From positions 434,001 through 498,000 of the forward strand of contig NKIH01000001.1 of the NCBI GenBank assembly GCA_002255925.1: 64,000 nt of DNA, written 5' to 3'. The notes beneath the pieces were generated by a model, which saw only the letters and a list, made by a program, of their open reading frames with translations, was not told the DNA's origin and searched no databases. The DNA is from Burkholderiales bacterium PBB6 (GTDB lineage Bacteria; Pseudomonadota; Gammaproteobacteria; Burkholderiales; Burkholderiaceae_C). A program made the position numbers and the translations under genes. Of the stretch, positions 8,330 through 16,894 are shown piece after piece. Each line of letters starts with the position of its first letter. Position 1 is the stretch's first letter.

Positions 8330-8644
8330 TTACTTGGCCTGAGCCAGGCCGGTGGCGGTGCGGCTGACCGGGGTGGCAGGCAGGAAGCCGTCGGTGTCGA
8401 ACGGGTTGTTCTGGCCAGAAGCGCGGGCGGCCAGGAATTCGGCGCGCACTTGTTCGCGGGTCAAGCCGGCAGCGGCGACCTTGGCGGCACCTTCACGCAC
8501 AGCGGCGACAGCCGGGGTAGCGGGGGCAGCGACCACATCAGCGCGCTGGAAAGCAGCGGGGATGGCGTCAGGAGCCGATTGGGCCGAGGCAGCGTTGGCG
8601 GCGACGAGGGCGATGGCGGCGAAAGCAACTTGGAAGCGGGTCAT
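8330..8644 (-). CDS. DUF4148-family small secreted protein (paralogue 4)
   Basis: A 104-residue exported protein (MTRFQVAFAAIALVAANAASA signal) with the DUF4148 core. It differs from paralogue 2 at only a few positions, for example VVAAPATPAVAAV in place of VVSAPANAHVAAV. An AAGGA ribosome-binding site precedes the ATG at 8644. It is first gene of the right pair. The 352 bp between it and the LysR gene hold its promoter region and the lysR promoter; no other gene is seen there. Confidence 0.85.
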   Translation of the reverse strand: MTRFQVAFAAIALVAANAASAQSAPDAIPAAFQRADVVAAPATPAVAAVREGAAKVAAAGLTREQVRAEFLAARASGQNNPFDTDGFLPATPVSRTATGLAQAK

Positions 8645-8933
8645 GATGAGGTCCTTGAGGTTGAGGTCAAACGGTGCCGGCATGGCGGTGAGCACTTACT
8701 GAGTCGCTCCGTCTTGTCCAGCCTCGGTGAGTCGTTGTTTTGTATTCGGCTCATCGATGGGGTGAACTTTACGGGTTAACCCTTTCGGGATAAACCCGCC
8801 AAACCTGCATTCACCGTTGAGGATCGAGCAATAAACTCAATTCCAATTCAACCGCTGTGTGCGAAATCGGGTCATTCCGGGCGCTTGTCTGTCAGCTGCC
8901 GCACGGCTAGGGTGATGAAATGACGGGCGTCTG

Positions 8934-8962
8934 TTGACCTGTGGCGAACAAAGCTGTTCAAT
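8934..8962 (+). promoter_or_regulatory. Candidate sigma-70 promoter of the lysR gene
   Basis: TTGACC (8934-8939), a 17-bp spacer and TTCAAT (8957-8962) sit 35 bp before the LysR start. The match is good at -35 and moderate at -10. Assigned by eye. Confidence 0.4.
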
Positions 8963-8996
8963 GGCTTTCGCCAATTCCACCCACTGGAACAATTCA

Positions 8997-10022
8997 ATGG
9001 ACTCCTTGCGCGCCATGCGGGTGTTTGCCCGCGTCATTGACGAGGGCAGTTTTGCCGGTGCCGCGCGTGCGCTGGACCTCGCGCCGGCCGTGGTGACGCG
9101 CCTGGTGGCCGACCTGGAAGAACACCTGGGCGCCCGCTTGATGAACCGCACCACGCGGCGCATCTCGCTCACCGAGATCGGTGAGAGTTACCTGGAGCGG
9201 GTGCGGCAGATCCTGGCGGACATTGATGATGCGGAGGCGATGGCAAATGCGTCCGTGTCCGACCCCAAGGGCCATGTGCGCATGCTGATGCCGCCAGCCG
9301 TTGCGGTGCACCAGCTGGCCAAGCACCTGCCGCGTTTTCATGCGATGTACCCGCAGGTGACGCTGGAAATCGTGGCCAACGGCCCGGTGGAAACCGTCGA
9401 TGACGGCTTCGACTTGACCATCGCGCTGGTGCGCAAGCCGCTGGAAGGCAACTTCATCGCGCGGCGGCTGGCGCGCACCGAGGTGATCAGCTGTGCGTCG
9501 CCCGAGTACCTCGACAAGCACGGCCGGCCGAACCATCCGGAAGACCTGGCCCGCTATGACGTGCTGATCCCGCCGATCTCCGAGTTGCAGCGAGGCATCA
9601 CCTTCTATCGGGGCACCGATCCGGAGAACCCGACCGACTCGTTCCACGCGGTCCCGCGGCGGGGCGTGCTCAGCACCATCAATGTCGACGCGAACTACGC
9701 GGCGGCGCTGTCGGGGCTGGGCGTGGCGGGCTTGCCGTCGTTCGTGATTGAAGACGCGCTGATGGAGCACGCCCTGGAGCGTGTGCTGCCGGAGTGGCGG
9801 CTGTTCAGCTCCACGCTCTGGGCCTGCATGCCGACGCGCCAGCACGTGCCCGCGCGCACCCGCGCCATGCTTGATTTTCTGGTGCAGGTGTTCGGTGGCG
9901 AAGACCGCGACCCGTGGCTGGCCGCGGCGGGCTGCGAAACCCCGTGCGCCAGCCTGCTGGCGAACTGTGCGCCGGCCAGCGAATCACTGGCCGATGGCCG
10001 GGCCGTGCCTCAGAAGGTGTAA
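8997..10022 (+). CDS. LysR-family transcriptional regulator
   Basis: A 341-residue regulator. The N-terminal winged helix-turn-helix (MDSLRAMRVFARVIDEGSFAGAARAL, about 1-60) is followed by the linker helix and a periplasmic-binding-like effector domain. The AVVTRLVADLEEHLG recognition region and TRRISLTEIGESY wing are typical of the PA14/DhcR-like subgroup. The ATG at 8997 starts the conserved N-terminus exactly, so the longer upstream frame is rejected. About 40 extra C-terminal residues (from roughly 300 on) exceed the usual family length and overlap the end of amgK by 13 bp. Target genes unknown; the efflux operon or the DUF4148 pair are the obvious local candidates. Confidence 0.88.
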   Translation: MDSLRAMRVFARVIDEGSFAGAARALDLAPAVVTRLVADLEEHLGARLMNRTTRRISLTEIGESYLERVRQILADIDDAEAMANASVSDPKGHVRMLMPPAVAVHQLAKHLPRFHAMYPQVTLEIVANGPVETVDDGFDLTIALVRKPLEGNFIARRLARTEVISCASPEYLDKHGRPNHPEDLARYDVLIPPISELQRGITFYRGTDPENPTDSFHAVPRRGVLSTINVDANYAAALSGLGVAGLPSFVIEDALMEHALERVLPEWRLFSSTLWACMPTRQHVPARTRAMLDFLVQVFGGEDRDPWLAAAGCETPCASLLANCAPASESLADGRAVPQKV

Positions 10023-11059
10023 CCCACCGACACCTTGTTGTCCTGCATCGGCTCGATCAGCAGCAGCAGGGGCTTGAGCGGGCCATAACGCATGGCCACC
10101 TTGGTGACGTAGGCGAAGAAGCGCGGCAGGTCGGTGCTGTACTTCGGCTTGCCGTCGCGGTGCTTCAGGCGGCAGAAGATGCCCAGCACCTTCAGGTGGC
10201 GCTGCAGGCCCATCCATTCCAGCTGGCGCCAGAACTCACCGAAGTCATCGCCCACCGGCAGGCCGGCCTTGCGGGCGGCATCCCAGTAGCGCACCGCCCA
10301 GTCAATTTCCCGCTCCTCATCCCACGAGATGAAGGCGTCGCGCAGCAGCGAGGCCACGTCGTAGCTGATCGGGCCACGCACGGCATCCTGGAAGTCGAGG
10401 ATGCCCGGGTTCGGATCGGACACCATCAGGTTGCGCGGCATCCAGTCGCGGTGCACCGCCACGGTGGGCTGGGCCAGCGCGCTTTGCACCAGGGCGTCGC
10501 ACACCCGGTCCCAGTGGCCTTGCTGCACCGGCGTCCAGGTGATGCCGAATTCGCGCTGCACGCACCACTCGGGGAACAGGGCCAGCTCGCGGCGCAGGAG
10601 GGCGTCGTCATAGGCGGGCAGGGCGTCGGCGGGCACGTGGCCCTGCCAATGCACCAGGGCCTTGATGGCGTCGCGCATCAGCCGGTCGGATTGGCGAATG
10701 TCACCTTCCTGCATCACCTCCAGATACAGCGTGCTGCCCAGATCGCGCAGCAGCAGGAAGCCTTGTTCGATGTCGGCGGCCAGCACCTCGGGGCCATGCA
10801 GGCCCGCGGCCTGGATCAACTCGCCGACCTGCAGGAACGGGCGCACGTCTTCGAGCGGCGGCGGCGCGTCCATGATGACCAGGCTGCCACCATCCTGGCT
10901 GGTGATGCGCAGGTAGCGGCGGAAGCTGGCGTCGGCCGAGGCCGGGGTCAGGGTGTCCAGTTTCAGGCCGTGCTGGGCGGCCAGCGGCGCCAGCCAGGCG
11001 TCGAATGCGGCGTGGCGCGCTGAATCGGTCCAGGCGACCGGTTGTGAGGTGAGGGTCAT
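10010..11059 (-). CDS. amgK: N-acetylmuramate/N-acetylglucosamine kinase (AmgK-like phosphotransferase)
   Basis: A 349-residue cytosolic kinase of the aminoglycoside-phosphotransferase fold. The catalytic loop HRDWMPRNLM (H-x-D-x4-N) and metal-binding DFQDAVRGP motif are intact, with GSTLYLEV upstream. In Pseudomonas, AmgK phosphorylates MurNAc at C1 for the peptidoglycan recycling bypass to UDP-MurNAc and its gene lies beside lptD, as here. The usual partner murU (nucleotidyltransferase) is not next to it; a LysR gene converges instead. The ATG at 11059 begins the conserved part. The assignment rests on motif plus neighbourhood. Confidence 0.8.
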   Translation of the reverse strand: MTLTSQPVAWTDSARHAAFDAWLAPLAAQHGLKLDTLTPASADASFRRYLRITSQDGGSLVIMDAPPPLEDVRPFLQVGELIQAAGLHGPEVLAADIEQGFLLLRDLGSTLYLEVMQEGDIRQSDRLMRDAIKALVHWQGHVPADALPAYDDALLRRELALFPEWCVQREFGITWTPVQQGHWDRVCDALVQSALAQPTVAVHRDWMPRNLMVSDPNPGILDFQDAVRGPISYDVASLLRDAFISWDEEREIDWAVRYWDAARKAGLPVGDDFGEFWRQLEWMGLQRHLKVLGIFCRLKHRDGKPKYSTDLPRFFAYVTKVAMRYGPLKPLLLLIEPMQDNKVSVGYTF

Positions 11060-11266
11060 GGGGCAGTGTGCGCCGGGCGGGCGGGTGTCAGGGAAGGGCC
11101 GGGCACGAGGAAAACCACGCAGCCGGGCCACCACACGGCCGGCACGGCCCTCGTGGATAATCGCAAATTCTACTGAGACCCGCACCGCGGGCGTTGCGGC
11201 TGCCTCCAGCGGCCTGCATGCGACGTCTGCACCCGCCTCATCCGATCACCTTGCCTGCGCACGCGC

Positions 11267-13630
11267 TTGTTGCACCGACCTGAATCTGCCCGGCCACGCC
11301 ACGCTGCCCTGCGCCGCTCCCGCCACGCCCCCCAGCCCCTGTGGCTGGCATTGCTGGCCATGGGCCTGGGCCAGAGCGTGGCCCAGGCGCAGTCGGCACC
11401 GGTGTCTGCCGCACCCACACCCGCATCCACACCCGCCTCTGGCGTGGCCGCCACGCCCAACGGCCCGGTCACCATCACGGCCCGGGAGGTGCGCAGCGAA
11501 CTCGACCGCGCCACCACCGCTGCCGGCGAAGTGGAGCTGCGCCAGGGCCGTCTCACGCTCAGTGCCGACCTGCTGCGCTTCGAGCACGACAGCGAGATCG
11601 TCCAGGCCTCCGGCCGCGTGGTGGTGCAGCGTGACCAGGACCGTGTGGTTGGCCGCGAAGCACGCCTCAAGCTCGATACCGGCGCCGGCTTTGTGCTGGG
11701 CCCGACCTATCACTTCGCCCGCACCGGCGCGGGCGGTGACGCGGCCCGCATCGACTTCATCGGCTCGCAGCAGGTGTCGGCGCTGTCGGCCAACTACACC
11801 AGTTGCCCGCGCGACGACGTGCTGGGCCCGGACTGGGTGCTCAGCGCCGACAAGCTCGACCTCGACTTCGAGAAGAACGATGGCCGGGCCGAAGGCGCCG
11901 TGCTGCGCTTCATGGATGTGCCCATCCTGGGCTTTCCGGTCCTGAGCTTCCCGTCCACCGAGGCGCCGCGCTCCGGCTGGTTGCCACCGACCATCGACCC
12001 CTTCGACAGCCGCAGTGGTTTTGGCCTGGCGCTGCCGTATTACTGGCACATCGCGCCGAACTACGACGCGACGATCACCCCGACCCTGGCCACCCGGCGT
12101 GGCTTGGGCGTGCAGGGCGAGTTCCGCTACCTGCAGCCGTCCGACAGCGGCAAGCTGCAACTGCATGCCCTGCCGCATGACCGTTCTGCCGGCCGCTCAC
12201 GCCAGTCGTTCTGGTTCGAGCACACCGGCTCGCTGGCAAACGCCTGGTTCTACAGTGCGGACTGGCAGTCGGCGTCTGATGACAACTACTGGAAAGACTT
12301 CTCCGGCACGCTGCCCAGCCTGACTCCGCGCCTGCTCTCGCAAAGCGTGCAGGCCAACCGCCGCTTCGAGCTGGGCACGGCGGAGCTGGAGGCCTACGGC
12401 CGCGTGCAGAACTGGCAGGTGCTGCAGAGCACCACCGACCCGATCACTTCGCCCTACCACCGCGCGCCGCAGATCGGCCTGCGGCTGACGGGCTTGAGCG
12501 CAGGGCTGCAATACGAGCTGGAGACCGAAGCCAATCGCTTCCAGCTGCGCGACCTTGCCACCAACGACACCCGCCCTGAGGGCGAGCGCGTGCACCTGCA
12601 GGCCTCGGTCAGCCGCCCGTGGGACAGTGGCTGGGGCTGGATCACGCCCAAGGTGGCGCTGAACGCCGCGAGCTACCGCACCGACACCGCGATGGCCGAT
12701 GGCCGCACCCGCGTGGGTCGCAGCATCCCGACTTTCAGCCTTGATGCCGGCCTGCGCTTCGACCGCACCACGCAGCTCTTCGGCCGCGACCTGGTGCAGA
12801 GCCTGGAGCCGCGCCTGCACGTGGTGCAGACGCCGTACCGCGACCAGTCGAAGCTGCCCAAGTTCGACGTGGGCGCCAACGACTTCAACGAGATCTCGAT
12901 CTACGCCGACAACGTTTTCTCGGGCATCGACCGCATCGCCGACGCCAAGCAGATGACGCTGGGCGCCACCACGCGCCTGCTGGACGCCCGCACCGGCGGC
13001 GAGCTGCTGCGCTTCGGCGCGGCGCAGCGCTTCCTGTTCCGCGACCAGACCATCACCGCGCTGACGCCCGACGGCACCACCCCCACCGACGGCCGCTTCT
13101 CGGATGTGCTGCTGTTTGGCTCGGCCACGCTGGTGCCGCAGTGGCGACTCGATTCGACGGTGCAGTACAGCGGTGACATCAACCGCTTCACCCGCTCCAT
13201 CGTGTCTGCGCGCTACCAGCCGCTGCCCTTCCACACGCTGGCCGCCACCTACCGGTTTGCCCGCGGCCTGAACGAGCAGGTGGAACTTGGCTGGCAATGG
13301 CCGATCTACAAGGGCGCGCTGCGCAGCGGCAGCAGCTGCCAGGGCACGATGTATGGTGTGGGCCGGATCAACTACAGCATGCGCGACAACCGCATCACCG
13401 ATTCCATCGCCGGCGTTGAATACGATGCCGGCTGCTGGATCGGCCGGATCGTGGCCGAGCGCATCTCCACCGGCCAGAGCGAGGCGCGCCAGCATTTGAT
13501 GGTGCAGCTCGAACTGGTTGGCTTGTCTCGCATCGGCTCGAACCCGCTCAAGGTCCTGAAGGACAATATCCCCGGTTACCGGTTGCTGCGCGACGAAGAC
13601 GCAGTGCCGACCCCCACGGTGAACCCATGA
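11267..13630 (+). CDS. lptD: LPS-assembly outer-membrane protein LptD
   Basis: A 787-residue protein that, with LptE, inserts lipopolysaccharide into the outer leaflet. A signal peptide (about 1-42, ending SVAQAQ) precedes an OstA/LptA-like N-domain (VTITAREVRSELDRATTAAG through about 190). The large C-terminal beta-barrel contains the conserved FPVLSFPSTEAPRSGWLPP segment. No in-frame ATG lies upstream of the signal peptide. TTG 11267 is the best start, while ATG 11360 would remove the signal's charged region. It overlaps surA by 4 bp. Its partner lptE is at 28451-29026. Confidence 0.92.
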   Translation: MLHRPESARPRHAALRRSRHAPQPLWLALLAMGLGQSVAQAQSAPVSAAPTPASTPASGVAATPNGPVTITAREVRSELDRATTAAGEVELRQGRLTLSADLLRFEHDSEIVQASGRVVVQRDQDRVVGREARLKLDTGAGFVLGPTYHFARTGAGGDAARIDFIGSQQVSALSANYTSCPRDDVLGPDWVLSADKLDLDFEKNDGRAEGAVLRFMDVPILGFPVLSFPSTEAPRSGWLPPTIDPFDSRSGFGLALPYYWHIAPNYDATITPTLATRRGLGVQGEFRYLQPSDSGKLQLHALPHDRSAGRSRQSFWFEHTGSLANAWFYSADWQSASDDNYWKDFSGTLPSLTPRLLSQSVQANRRFELGTAELEAYGRVQNWQVLQSTTDPITSPYHRAPQIGLRLTGLSAGLQYELETEANRFQLRDLATNDTRPEGERVHLQASVSRPWDSGWGWITPKVALNAASYRTDTAMADGRTRVGRSIPTFSLDAGLRFDRTTQLFGRDLVQSLEPRLHVVQTPYRDQSKLPKFDVGANDFNEISIYADNVFSGIDRIADAKQMTLGATTRLLDARTGGELLRFGAAQRFLFRDQTITALTPDGTTPTDGRFSDVLLFGSATLVPQWRLDSTVQYSGDINRFTRSIVSARYQPLPFHTLAATYRFARGLNEQVELGWQWPIYKGALRSGSSCQGTMYGVGRINYSMRDNRITDSIAGVEYDAGCWIGRIVAERISTGQSEARQHLMVQLELVGLSRIGSNPLKVLKDNIPGYRLLRDEDAVPTPTVNP

Positions 13631-14967
13631 TCCATATCCCTGTTCCTTTCCGCCTGTTGCCTCTGGCGCTGGTGGCCGCCCTGGCCTCGGGCCCGGCTGC
13701 TGCCCAGTTTTCGGCGAAGCCGCGCACCGCGCTGCAGGCCTCCCGGGCAGCCGACTACATCGTGGCTGTCGTGAACAATGAACTGGTCACGCAGGTGGAG
13801 CTGACCCAGCGCATCGCCCGGGCACGTGAAGAGGCGCAGCGCGCTGGCACCGCGATGCCTTCTGATGACGAACTGCGCAGCCAGGTGCTCGAATCGCTGA
13901 TCGACGAGCGCGTCATCATCACCTTCGCCCGCGACAGCGGCTACAAGGTGGATGACCCGGAAGTGGACCGCGCCGTCACCAACATCGCCACGGCCAACAA
14001 GATCACCATGGCCGAACTGCGCACCCGCCTGGCCGCTGATGGCATCGAATACGCCCGCTTCCGCGCCAACCTGCGTGACCAGCTGATGTCCGAGCGCACC
14101 CGGGAGCGTGAGGTCAACAGCCGCATCAAGGTGTCTGACGCCGATGTGGAGCGTGTGTTGGCCGAGCAGCAAGCCAAGCGTGCCGCGGTGAGCGAGCTCA
14201 ACATCGCGCAGATCCTGGTCTCGGTGCCCGAAGGCGCCAGCGAAGCGGTTGTGGCCGCCAAGCGCGCTCGCGTCGCTGAAGCCCAGGCCCGGCTGAAGGG
14301 CGGCGAGCCGTTCGAGCTCGTGGCCAAGGCCTTCTCGGAAGACAGCAACAAGGACCGCGGCGGCGAAATCGGCGCTCGTCCGGCCGAGCGTCTGCCCGAC
14401 CTGTTTGTCGAGACGGTGAAGACCATGGCCGTGGGCGCTGTCACGGCCGAGCCGGTGCGCAGCGGCGCAGGCTTCCACGTGCTGAAGCTGCTGTCGCGCT
14501 CCGACAGCACCGTGATGACGATGACGCAAACCCGCGCCCGTCACATCCTGCTGCGGCCGTCGCCCCGCTTGTCGGCCGATGCTGCGCAGCGTCGTCTGGG
14601 CGAGTTCCGCGACCAGGTGCTGACCGGCAAGCGCAGCTTCGACGACCTCGCCCGCGAGTTCTCGGAAGACGGCAGCGCGCCGAATGGCGGCGACCTGGGC
14701 TGGGCCACGCCGGGCAGCTTCGTGCCTGAGTTTGAAGAGGCGATGAACCGCCTGGGCCCGGGCGGCCTGTCGGGCCCGGTGACTTCGCGCTTCGGTGTTC
14801 ACCTGATCCAGGTGGTCGAGCGCCGCTCGGTGCCGGTCGATCCGCGCCAGGTGCGTGAGCAGGCCCGCAATGCACTGCGTGAGCAGAAGTTCGAAGAGGC
14901 CTACACCGAGTGGGTGGCCGAGTTGCGTCAACGCGCCTACATCGAAATGCGCGAGCCGCCGCTGTGA
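13627..14967 (+). CDS. surA: Periplasmic peptidyl-prolyl isomerase/chaperone SurA
   Basis: A 446-residue chaperone for outer-membrane proteins such as LptD. It has a signal peptide (cleaved near AAAQ-F), a SurA N-terminal domain ([15 protein letters not shown]), then two parvulin (PpiC) domains around 195-300 ([14 protein letters not shown]) and 310-420 ([26 protein letters not shown]). The start overlaps the lptD stop (ATGA) and its stop overlaps the rsmA GTG, so the three genes form one translationally coupled operon. The pdxA gene often found after surA is absent. Confidence 0.95.
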   Translation: MIHIPVPFRLLPLALVAALASGPAAAQFSAKPRTALQASRAADYIVAVVNNELVTQVELTQRIARAREEAQRAGTAMPSDDELRSQVLESLIDERVIITFARDSGYKVDDPEVDRAVTNIATANKITMAELRTRLAADGIEYARFRANLRDQLMSERTREREVNSRIKVSDADVERVLAEQQAKRAAVSELNIAQILVSVPEGASEAVVAAKRARVAEAQARLKGGEPFELVAKAFSEDSNKDRGGEIGARPAERLPDLFVETVKTMAVGAVTAEPVRSGAGFHVLKLLSRSDSTVMTMTQTRARHILLRPSPRLSADAAQRRLGEFRDQVLTGKRSFDDLAREFSEDGSAPNGGDLGWATPGSFVPEFEEAMNRLGPGGLSGPVTSRFGVHLIQVVERRSVPVDPRQVREQARNALREQKFEEAYTEWVAELRQRAYIEMREPPL

Positions 14968-15731
14968 GCGCAGGCCACCATCAGGCGCGCAAGCGCTTCG
15001 GTCAGCACTTCCTGAGCGACGGCGCCATCATTGACGGCATCATCCGCGCCATCAACCCCCAACCCGGCCAGCCACTGGTCGAGATCGGGCCGGGCCTCGG
15101 TGCGATGACGCTGCCGCTGCTGGCCGAGTGCCAGCAACTGACGGTCATCGAGCTGGACCGCGATCTGGCCGCCCGCCTGCGTGAGCGCAAGGGCCTGACG
15201 GTGATCGAGTCAGACGTGCTGCGGGTGGATTTCGCCGCGCTCGCCGACACCATGGGTGCCAAGCTGCGCGTCGTGGGCAACCTGCCCTACAACATCTCTT
15301 CGCCGATCCTGTTCCACCTGCTGGAGCAGGCCGACCGCGTCGAGGACCAGCACTTCATGCTGCAAAAGGAAGTGGTCGACCGCATGGCCGCCCAGCCGGG
15401 CAGCAAGGTCTATGGACGCCTGAGCGTGATGCTGCAGTGGCGCTATCACATCGAAGCCTTGTTCGATGTGCCGCCGGAGTCGTTTGATCCGCCCCCGAAG
15501 GTGGATTCGGCGATCGTGCGCATGCTGCCGCTGCCGCAGCCCGCCAATATCGACGTGCGCCGTTTCGAGGCGATGGTGCAGGCGGCGTTCTCGCAGCGCC
15601 GCAAGATCCTGCGCAACGCCCTGGGCCCGTGGCTGGCCGCACAGGGCTACCAGGGCGATTTCAACCTGCAGCGGCGTGCTGAAGAGGTGCCTGTGGCCGA
15701 GTTCGTGGCCCTGGCGCAATCGCTGCCCTGA
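14964..15731 (+). CDS. rsmA: 16S rRNA (adenine1518-N6/adenine1519-N6)-dimethyltransferase
   Basis: A 255-residue KsgA/RsmA enzyme that dimethylates two adjacent adenines near the 3' end of 16S rRNA during small-subunit maturation. [11 protein letters not shown] starts the family. The SAM-binding [11 protein letters not shown] and catalytic NLPYNISSP motifs follow, with [14 protein letters not shown] later. The start is GTG 14964, overlapping the surA stop (GTGA). It is last gene of the lptD-surA-rsmA operon and is followed by a terminator. Confidence 0.95.
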   Translation: MSAGHHQARKRFGQHFLSDGAIIDGIIRAINPQPGQPLVEIGPGLGAMTLPLLAECQQLTVIELDRDLAARLRERKGLTVIESDVLRVDFAALADTMGAKLRVVGNLPYNISSPILFHLLEQADRVEDQHFMLQKEVVDRMAAQPGSKVYGRLSVMLQWRYHIEALFDVPPESFDPPPKVDSAIVRMLPLPQPANIDVRRFEAMVQAAFSQRRKILRNALGPWLAAQGYQGDFNLQRRAEEVPVAEFVALAQSLP

Positions 15732-15774
15732 GCCGGCGTTTCTGCAGGCACGCACCGCTTGGGCGGTGCGCCAT

Positions 15775-15805
15775 GAAAAAAGGCCCGCTTGCTGCGGGCC
15801 TTTTT
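15775..15805 (+). terminator. Rho-independent terminator after rsmA
   Basis: A-run, GGCCCGC, TTGCT loop, GCGGGCC, TTTTT. The stem is the same as in the terminator at 1997. It can act in both directions. Confidence 0.85.
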
Positions 15806-15833
15806 GCTTTCAGTCGGATGTTTGCGCTGCCGT

Positions 15834-15960
15834 TCAGGCGGCGTTCAACCACATCGAGGTGTCGAAGGCACTGCTCATCATCGGCATGTTGGTGCCGAAG
15901 TTTGGATTGGTGCCTGCCTTGGCGCTGGCCTTGGTGGCCGGCTTAGTAGCTTCTGGGGCC
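15834..15960 (-). pseudogene. Probable 3' remnant of an unidentified gene
   Basis: On the minus strand an open frame ending TGA at 15834 has codon use like its neighbours (ACC, AAG, GCC, AGC, GGC). It encodes a tail rich in Ala/Lys/Thr (ATKPATKASAKAG) followed by NFGTNMPMMSSAFDTSMW-LNAA. Upstream the frame runs straight into the large inverted repeat and the barstar 3' end, with no start codon or ribosome-binding site of its own. I read it as the tail of a gene whose 5' part is gone. I do not recognise the family; the Ala/Lys-rich linker is only suggestive of granule-associated or exported proteins. Confidence 0.35.
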
Positions 15961-15961
15961 G

Positions 15962-16012
15962 TTTCAGCAGCCCGCTCCCATGACCCGTTTTCTTGGGAGC
16001 GGGCTACTGAAA
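15962..16012. repeat. 19-bp inverted repeat (hairpin or REP-like element) at the end of the barstar gene
   Basis: Left arm 15962-15980 (TTTCAGCAGCCCGCTCCCA) pairs with right arm 15994-16012 with one mismatch across a 13-bp loop. The barstar stop codon (16004-16006) lies within the right arm. There is no T-run on the minus side, so it is either an mRNA 3'-end stabiliser/terminator or a dispersed repeat element marking the junction of the island. Confidence 0.7.
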
Positions 16013-16399
16013 AGAATAAAAACATCTGAACGGTATCTTCCGGTCCGACCAGTAATCGGCCGCATCACGGAAAACATCGAGCAGCTGTTCCCGTGACTCG
16101 CGGTCGAAGCGCGAGTTGTCCGGGATCTGTTCAAGCACCACCACGAAGCCAGGCTGGGGGCCTGACTTGTGCACCAGATCGGTCATGCAATCGTAGAGAG
16201 CGTCCAGGTTTTTCCCGAAGTGAGACGGGAAAAGGAATGAGCTGGCAATGCCTTCCAGCACGTCCTGCTTGGACTGGGCTTCAGTCAGATTGGCGAACAG
16301 AAAGTGCTGGCCCGACTCCTGGGCCGCGCGCATCAGATCGTCGATCCGGTACGCGCGTATCGCCTGCACGATGTTGGGACGGACTGTCTGCAAGAGCAT
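16004..16399 (-). CDS. Barstar-family ribonuclease inhibitor
   Basis: A 131-residue cytosolic protein of the barstar (barnase inhibitor) family, about 40 residues longer than classical barstar. The family hallmark FPSHFGKNLDALYDCMTDL is present, followed by FVVVLEQIP and an acidic helix (LLDVFRDAADYW) typical of the RNase-blocking face. The ATG at 16399 is chosen because AGGAGGAA stands 7-8 bases upstream. It lies 48 bp downstream of the secreted RNase gene on the same strand, the arrangement of a toxin followed by its immunity protein. The stop codon is inside a large hairpin. Confidence 0.88.
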   Translation of the reverse strand: MLLQTVRPNIVQAIRAYRIDDLMRAAQESGQHFLFANLTEAQSKQDVLEGIASSFLFPSHFGKNLDALYDCMTDLVHKSGPQPGFVVVLEQIPDNSRFDRESREQLLDVFRDAADYWSDRKIPFRCFYSFQ

Positions 16400-16447
16400 G
16401 GTCTCGTTCCTCCTGTGGTCAAGAAAATTCATGAACCGAGTCGATGA

Positions 16448-16894
16448 TCACGGTGCGATGCGGCGAAAGCTCGCATAGTGGTCATCGGTGTAAAAACAGG
16501 CTTCAGGGCGGGTTGGTGGGCTGCCGCCGCACACGATGCGCCGGGCACCGCGGTCGCGGGAGCCTGGAGTGCGCACTGTGTACTCGCGGTAGTAGCCGCG
16601 TGCTTGCCGAGGCAACGCACGTTCGCGGTTGCCGAAGACGCTGCCGTCCTTGCTGTACGGAAACGGGCCACCGGCCCGAATCAGTTGCTCGGTTTTCTGC
16701 GCTTCTGCGGGCAGGCTGCCCAGAGACACCACGTCGGCAAGCCGTGCGGTGTCGCGAGCGTGAACCTGCTGCGGCGTGAACAACGCGCACAAGGCGACGA
16801 TGCTCAAAGTTGCCGCTGCGTTGACCATCACATTGGCAGTGAGCCCCAACTTGCGAAGGGACTGAGCCACCGGGAGTGGATCAAAGCGCGCCAC
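16448..16894 (-). CDS. Secreted guanine-specific ribonuclease (barnase / RNase Sa family)
   Basis: A small exported endoribonuclease. A hydrophobic signal (NAAATLSIVALCALFT, cleaved near VHA-R) is followed by a ~105-residue domain with the microbial RNase pattern GGPFPYSKDGSVFGNRE, YYREYTV, RGARRIV and YTDDHYASF. The catalytic Glu (YREY), Arg (ARRI) and His (DHY) are all present. The GTG at 16894 has an AGGG seven bases upstream and leaves a charged n-region. ATG 16828 and GTG 16948 are other possible starts. The inhibitor gene follows immediately, so the cell is protected while the enzyme is exported for defence or RNA scavenging. Confidence 0.85.
   Translation of the reverse strand: MARFDPLPVAQSLRKLGLTANVMVNAAATLSIVALCALFTPQQVHARDTARLADVVSLGSLPAEAQKTEQLIRAGGPFPYSKDGSVFGNRERALPRQARGYYREYTVRTPGSRDRGARRIVCGGSPPTRPEACFYTDDHYASFRRIAP

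Larger units (their letters stand above)
7947..8767. repeat. Right copy of ~820 bp direct repeat carrying two DUF4148 genes
   Basis: Collinear and nearly identical to 2087-2908, in the same orientation. At the right edge, after GTGAACT, the sequence changes to a different AT/GC pattern containing CGGGTT...AACCCG, so the two pairs have different upstream regions. Confidence 0.85.

Noticed and set aside
11218-11283. ATG at 11218 as the lptD start
   Set aside because: It is out of frame with lptD and runs into a stop after 21 codons, unless there is a sequencing error.
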